Positions 59,939 to 64,000 of a stretch of DNA of 64,000 bases are shown piece after piece (position 1 is the first letter of the stretch; each line of letters starts with the position of its first letter). Both the position numbers and the translations under genes were made by a program. The stretch lies in assembly GCF_008923185.1 (NCBI RefSeq), contig NZ_WBMT01000037.1, positions 1 to 64,000 of the forward strand. Reading direction: 5' to 3'. Source of the stretch: Actinomadura rudentiformis (GTDB taxonomy: Bacteria > Actinomycetota > Actinomycetes > Streptosporangiales > Streptosporangiaceae). Under the pieces are notes generated by a model. It did no database searches and was not told the DNA's origin. It was given only the letters and a program-made list of their open reading frames with translations.

Positions 59939-62554
59939 TCAGCCGGCGGGCAGGGCCGCCAGCTGGGCCTCCAGGCGCTTGATGTCGGCCTCGGCCTGGG
60001 CCAGGCGCTCGCGGTTCTTCGCCACGACGGCCTCCGGGGCCTTGGCCATGAACGCCTCGTTCCCGAGCTTCTTGCGTGCCTGGTCGACCTCCTTGCGAGC
60101 GGCCGCCAGGTCCTTGTCCAGGCGCTTGCGTTCAGCCGCCACGTCGATGGCGCCGGCGGTGTCGAGCTGGACGGTCACGCCCTCGACAGGGAGCGACGCG
60201 GTCGCGGCGAAGCCCTCGCCCGGTGCGGTGAGGCGCGCCAGCGAACGGATGCCCTCCTCGTGACCCGCGAGCGGCGAGCCGCCGAAGTCGAGCGCGGCGG
60301 CGACCTTCTGCCCCGGCTTTAGGCCCTGGTCGGAGCGGAACCGGCGGATCTCGGTGACCAGCCGCTGCAGCGACTCGACGACCTCGGTGGCCTCCTTGTC
60401 GAGGAGATCGTTGTCGGCGGCGGGCCAGGCGGCCTTGACGAGGGTCTCCGCGCCGGTGAGCGACGTCCAGAGCTCCTCGGTGACGAACGGGGTCACCGGG
60501 TGGAGGAGGCGCAGGAGCGTGTCGAGCACCTCACCGAGGACGCGGCGGGTCGCCTCGGCCCGTTCGTCGTCGAACTGGACCTTGGAGAGCTCCACGTACC
60601 AGTCGCACACCTCGTCCCAGGCGAAGTGGTAGAGCGTCTCGCAGGCCTTGGCGAACTCGTAGTGCTCCAGCTGGTCGTCCACCTCGGCGACGACCGTCTG
60701 GAGCCGCGACAGGATCCAGCGGTCGACGGTCGACAGCTCGGCGGGCGCGGGCATGGGGCCGCGCACGTGCGCGCCGTTCATGAGCGCGAAGCGGGTGGCG
60801 TTCCACAGCTTGTTGCAGAAGTTGCGCGAGCCCTGCGCCCACTCCTCCGCGACGGGGACGTCGCCGCCCGGGTTGGCGCCGCGCAGGAGGGTGAAGCGGG
60901 TGGCGTCCGCGCCGTAACGCTCGATCCAGTCGAGCGGGTCGACGACGTTGCCGAACGATTTGGACATCTTCTTGCCGTGCTGGTCGCGGACCATGCCGTG
61001 GAGGGCGATGGTCTTGAAGGGCTCGACGCCGTCCATGGCGTACAGCCCGAACATCATCATCCGGGCGACCCAGAAGAAGAGGATGTCGTAGCCCGTGACC
61101 AGCACGGAGGTCGGGTAGAAACGCCTGAGGTCGGGTGTGTCGTCCGGCCAGCCCAGCGTGGAGAACGGCCACAAGGCCGACGAGAACCAGGTGTCGAGGA
61201 CGTCGGTGTCCTGCGTCCAGCCGGCGGGCGGCTCCTCGTCGGGACCGGCGCAGAACGTCTCGCCGTCCGGCCCGTACCAGACGGGGATCCGATGGCCCCA
61301 CCACAGCTGGCGGCTGATGCACCAGTCGTGCATGTTGTCGACCCAGCCGAAGTAGCGCGCGGCCATCTCCGGCGGGTGGATCTCGACGCGGCCGTCGCGG
61401 ACGGCGTCGCCGGCGGCCTTGGCCAGCGGCTCGACCTTGACGAACCACTGCAGCGAGACGCGCGGCTCGACGACCGTGGCGCAGCGCTGGCAATGGCCGA
61501 CCGCGTGCTCGTACGGGCGGACCTCCTTGACGATCCGGCCCTCCTCGCGGAGCGCCGCGACGACCGCGGGGCGCGCCTCGAAGCGGTCCAGCCCCTCGAA
61601 CGGGCCGTGCGCGGTGATGACGCCGCGTTCGTCCATGATCGTGATCGAGGGCAGCGCGTGCCGGCGGCCGATCTCGAAGTCGTTGGGGTCGTGCGCCGGG
61701 GTGACCTTGACGCAGCCGGTGCCGAACTCGGGGTCGACGTGCTCGTCGGCCACGACCCGGATGCGGCGGCCGGTCAGCGGCAGCTCGACCTCGGTGCCGA
61801 CGAGGTGCCTGTAGCGGTCGTCCTCGGGGTGGACCGCCACGGCCGTGTCGCCGAGCATCGTCTCCGCGCGCGTCGTCGCCACCACGATGTCGTCGGAGTA
61901 GCGGATCGAGACGAGCTCGCCCTCGCGGTCGGCGTGCTCCACCTCGATGTCCGACAGCGCGGTCAGGCAGCGCGGACACCAGTTGATGATCCGCTCGGCC
62001 CGGTAGATCAGGCCGTCGTCGAACAGCCGCTTGAAGATCGTCCGGACGGCGCGGGCGCGGTCGTCGTCCATCGTGAACGCCTCGCGCGACCAGTCGACGC
62101 TGTCGCCGAGCCGCTTCATCTGGCCGAGGATGCGGCCGCCGGACTCCGCCTTCCACTGCCAGACGCGCTCGACGAACGCCTCGCGGCCCAGGTCGTGCCG
62201 GGACTTGCCCTCTTTGGCCAGCTCACGTTCGACGACGTTCTGGGTGGCGATCCCGGCGTGGTCCATGCCGGGGACCCAGGCCGTCTCGTACCCCTGCATG
62301 CGGCGGCGGCGGACCAGCGTGTCCTGGATCGAGTGGTCGAGGGCGTGGCCCATGTGAAGCGAGCCGGTCACGTTGGGCGGCGGGATTACGATGGAGTAGG
62401 AGGGAGAGCTCGGGTCCCGAGCAGCGTCGGCGGCGAAATAGCCTGCGGATACCCAGCGTTCGTAGAGCCTGCCCTCGACGTTCGCCGGCTGGTACTGGGT
62501 GGGCAGGTCGACATCGGCGGCGCCCTGGCCGCGCTCACTGCTGGGCTGTGTCAC
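59939..62554 (-). CDS. valS: Valyl-tRNA synthetase
   Basis: An 871-residue class I synthetase charging tRNA-Val. Motifs: PPPNVTGSLHMGHALDHS (HIGH variant HMGH near 68), the editing domain, and KMSKSFGNVVDP (KMSKS). The C-terminal ~65 residues (AAERKRLDKDLAAARKEVDQ and onward) are the coiled coil that contacts tRNA. The GTG start is at 62554. No T-box-like leader is visible upstream. A terminator follows. It is divergent from a GGTGDLG-family gene (134 bp between the starts). Confidence 0.97.
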   Translation of the reverse strand: MTQPSSERGQGAADVDLPTQYQPANVEGRLYERWVSAGYFAADAARDPSSPSYSIVIPPPNVTGSLHMGHALDHSIQDTLVRRRRMQGYETAWVPGMDHAGIATQNVVERELAKEGKSRHDLGREAFVERVWQWKAESGGRILGQMKRLGDSVDWSREAFTMDDDRARAVRTIFKRLFDDGLIYRAERIINWCPRCLTALSDIEVEHADREGELVSIRYSDDIVVATTRAETMLGDTAVAVHPEDDRYRHLVGTEVELPLTGRRIRVVADEHVDPEFGTGCVKVTPAHDPNDFEIGRRHALPSITIMDERGVITAHGPFEGLDRFEARPAVVAALREEGRIVKEVRPYEHAVGHCQRCATVVEPRVSLQWFVKVEPLAKAAGDAVRDGRVEIHPPEMAARYFGWVDNMHDWCISRQLWWGHRIPVWYGPDGETFCAGPDEEPPAGWTQDTDVLDTWFSSALWPFSTLGWPDDTPDLRRFYPTSVLVTGYDILFFWVARMMMFGLYAMDGVEPFKTIALHGMVRDQHGKKMSKSFGNVVDPLDWIERYGADATRFTLLRGANPGGDVPVAEEWAQGSRNFCNKLWNATRFALMNGAHVRGPMPAPAELSTVDRWILSRLQTVVAEVDDQLEHYEFAKACETLYHFAWDEVCDWYVELSKVQFDDERAEATRRVLGEVLDTLLRLLHPVTPFVTEELWTSLTGAETLVKAAWPAADNDLLDKEATEVVESLQRLVTEIRRFRSDQGLKPGQKVAAALDFGGSPLAGHEEGIRSLARLTAPGEGFAATASLPVEGVTVQLDTAGAIDVAAERKRLDKDLAAARKEVDQARKKLGNEAFMAKAPEAVVAKNRERLAQAEADIKRLEAQLAALPAG

Positions 62555-62688
62555 GGGCCCAGATTCTACGGGGCGCCGACACGTAGAACATGCCGCCCTT
62601 GGGATGCGTCAATAGAAGCAGAACCAGCCGGTGCGGATCCTCCCCCGGACCTCGCGGCGAGATCCGCTCCGGTGGCTGAGGAGATGAC

Positions 62689-63630
62689 ATGAGCGGTTGG
62701 AACCCGCCGCCGGGGCAAGGCGGTCAGGGCGAGCAGGGTGGTCCCGGTGGCTATGGCCATGGCCAGCAGCCGCCGCAGCAGCCGGGCTACCCGTCGCAAC
62801 CCCCGCCGTACGGCGGCGGGAATGTTCCCCCTGGCGGCTACCCGCCGGGAGGGGGGCAGCCGGGCGGCTCTGGCGGCCCCGGCGATTACGGGCAGCCCGG
62901 TGGGTACGGGCAGCCTGGTGGTTACGGGCAGCCGGGTCAGTACGGACAGCCAGGTGCACATGGGCAGCCCGGCTCCTACGGACAGCAGGGGCAGCCCGGC
63001 CCGTACGGGCAACCTGGTCCGCATGGCGCCCCGCCACGCCGCAAGTCGGGCGCAGGCCTGATCATCGGCCTGATCGTCGGCGCGGTCGTGGTGGTCCTGA
63101 TCGCGGGCGTGGCGGTGTTCATGGCCGTCGGCGGCTCCGGGCCCGACTACACGATCACCACCCCGCAGTCCGTGGCCGGCATGCAGCGCGACTCGGCGAC
63201 CGAGAACCAGCTGGCGACGAGCATCCGCGCGCTGCGCGGCCAGATGGAGACCGAGACCGAGGGCAAGATCACCTCGTTCCGCTCCGCCTTCTACAAAGAC
63301 CCGAACGGGACGTCGGCGGGCTCCACGCCCGCCGGGGTGATGTTCATCGGCGGCACCGGTGACCTCGGCAGGAACGTCGACGACTTCATCAAGGGCTTCA
63401 AGGAGGCCGCCGGCAAGTCCGGTGCTCCGACGACCGATACCTCGCCCGGGCCGAACGGCGGCAAGGCCGCGTGCAGCCAGATCAGCCAGGCCGGGGTGAC
63501 GATCTCAGAGTGTGCCTGGGCCACTGAGAGCTCGTTCGGCGTGGTCGTGCCGACCACTCCCAACACCTCGATGGCCGCGACCGCCGACATCATGCGCAAG
63601 TTCCGGCAGGACGTCGAGATCGAAAAGTAG
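62689..63630 (+). CDS. Gly/Pro/Gln-rich single-pass membrane protein, GGTGDLG/CAWAT family
   Basis: A 313-residue protein. Residues 1-118 are a repetitive GQPGxYG-type tail (QPGGYGQPGGYGQPG), then RRKSG, a membrane helix (about 122-147) and a ~165-residue outer domain. That domain has GGTGDLG (221-227), Cys262, and CAWAT (275-279) followed by SFG, the shared core of the paralog encoded at 58592. ATG 62689 begins MSGWNPPP, identical to the start of the next gene. It is divergent from valS and followed by a terminator. The function is unknown. Confidence 0.8.
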   Translation: MSGWNPPPGQGGQGEQGGPGGYGHGQQPPQQPGYPSQPPPYGGGNVPPGGYPPGGGQPGGSGGPGDYGQPGGYGQPGGYGQPGQYGQPGAHGQPGSYGQQGQPGPYGQPGPHGAPPRRKSGAGLIIGLIVGAVVVVLIAGVAVFMAVGGSGPDYTITTPQSVAGMQRDSATENQLATSIRALRGQMETETEGKITSFRSAFYKDPNGTSAGSTPAGVMFIGGTGDLGRNVDDFIKGFKEAAGKSGAPTTDTSPGPNGGKAACSQISQAGVTISECAWATESSFGVVVPTTPNTSMAATADIMRKFRQDVEIEK

Positions 63631-63665
63631 CCGAGGTCGAGAAGCAGGAACCACCCAGGCAAGGA

Positions 63666-63692
63666 CCTGCCCGGGCGACCAGCCCGGGCAGG
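63666..63692 (+). terminator. Hairpin terminator after the Gly/Pro/Gln-rich protein gene
   Basis: CCTGCCCGGGC (63666-63676) pairs perfectly with GCCCGGGCAGG (63682-63692) over a GACCA loop, 36 bp past the stop. No U tract follows immediately. Confidence 0.6.
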
Positions 63693-63845
63693 GACCTGCC
63701 CGAGAGAGGGCCGGACTAGGACAGAAGTTAAAAAAACTGCTCCGTGAGGCGAAACGCGATGGGCGCCGCGTACGTCCAACGCATCGGAATCCGCCGGGCG
63801 AGAATCCCCTTGAATCGCTCGCCCGGCCCGAGAAGGAGCCTTGAT

Positions 63846-64000
63846 ATGAGCGGTTGGAACCCCCCGCCCGCGCCCGGTGGCCCGCCCGGGCAGCCCTACG
63901 GCTACAGCCCACCGATGGCCTACGGGCCGCCGCCGCGCCGGTCTAACGCGGGCTGCGTGCTGGGCGTGATCCTCGCCGGTGTCGCGGCCGTCGTGCTGCT
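63846..64000 (+). CDS. Third MSGWNPPP single-pass membrane protein (truncated by the window end)
   Basis: The gene starts at ATG 63846 after AAGGAGCC and is cut at the window edge after 51 codons. The N-terminus MSGWNPPPAPGGPPGQPYGY matches the MSGWNPPP of the upstream paralog. It has a shorter Pro-rich tail, then PPPRRSNAG and a hydrophobic segment (CVLGVILAGVAAVVL) that would be the membrane helix. It very likely encodes the same outer domain beyond the window; this is inference. Confidence 0.7.
   Translation, partial: MSGWNPPPAPGGPPGQPYGYSPPMAYGPPPRRSNAGCVLGVILAGVAAVVL

Noticed and set aside
62555..62688. T-box riboswitch upstream of valS
   Set aside because: No T-box motif or specifier-loop structure could be seen on the minus strand, and the space is only 134 bp.

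Overview
The window is high-GC DNA read as actinomycete chromosome. The gene content (Mre/Rod elongation cluster, AfsR-like regulator, DrrAB transporter, DUF397 and DUF5753 relatives, TIGR03767 phosphoesterase, many GTG starts) fits a filamentous actinomycete, plausibly Streptosporangiales. The family-level placement is inference. Most housekeeping genes lie on the minus strand.

Left end (1-2345): the leader and at least two tandem promoters of a minus-strand rRNA operon whose 16S gene lies outside the window, then about 0.8 kb of degenerate 17-bp tandem repeats without a credible gene. 2346-12460 is accessory: a DrrA/DrrB-type exporter, a large AfsR-like regulator, an MBL-fold hydrolase, a run of small genes ending in a baeRF/Vms1-like protein, two VOC proteins, and a helix-turn-helix regulator divergent from an ABM-type monooxygenase. 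12620-13460 holds two identical tRNA-Ala(GGC) genes flanking a small gene and a cluster of GGGGCGGAGCCCC hairpins.

13544-25052 is a conserved minus-strand block. In transcription order it holds rplU, rpmA, obgE, proB, proA, a Tat-exported phosphoesterase, a PaaK-like ligase, nadD, rsfS and a histidine phosphatase. A plus-strand M48 peptidase sits inside it. 25053-39660 is a 14.6-kb accessory stretch between rplU and rne, which often lie close together in actinomycetes. It carries a broken DUF5753 regulator beside its DUF397 partner, scrambled IS5-family remnants, several small regulator/target pairs with visible palindromic operators, a 1,129-residue subtilase, a secreted propeller-like protein and an 18-bp minisatellite.

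39692-56324 is the core growth block on the minus strand: folC, DUF4233, an MFS-like protein, ndk, mreB, mreC, mreD, pbpA, rodA, two radical-SAM/tRNA-modification-type genes and rne. This couples lateral-wall synthesis with RNA processing. Divergent from folC is a second FolC-like Mur ligase. 57739-64000 holds valS surrounded by single-pass membrane proteins. Three of these (two complete, one cut by the window end) look like members of one paralogous family: two share a GGTGDLG...CAWAT ectodomain and the third shares the MSGWNPPP N-terminus.

Recurring themes are intergenic minisatellites with 16-, 17- and 18-bp units, a dispersed 12-bp element (GAGCGGAGCGAG), and hairpin terminators between convergent genes.
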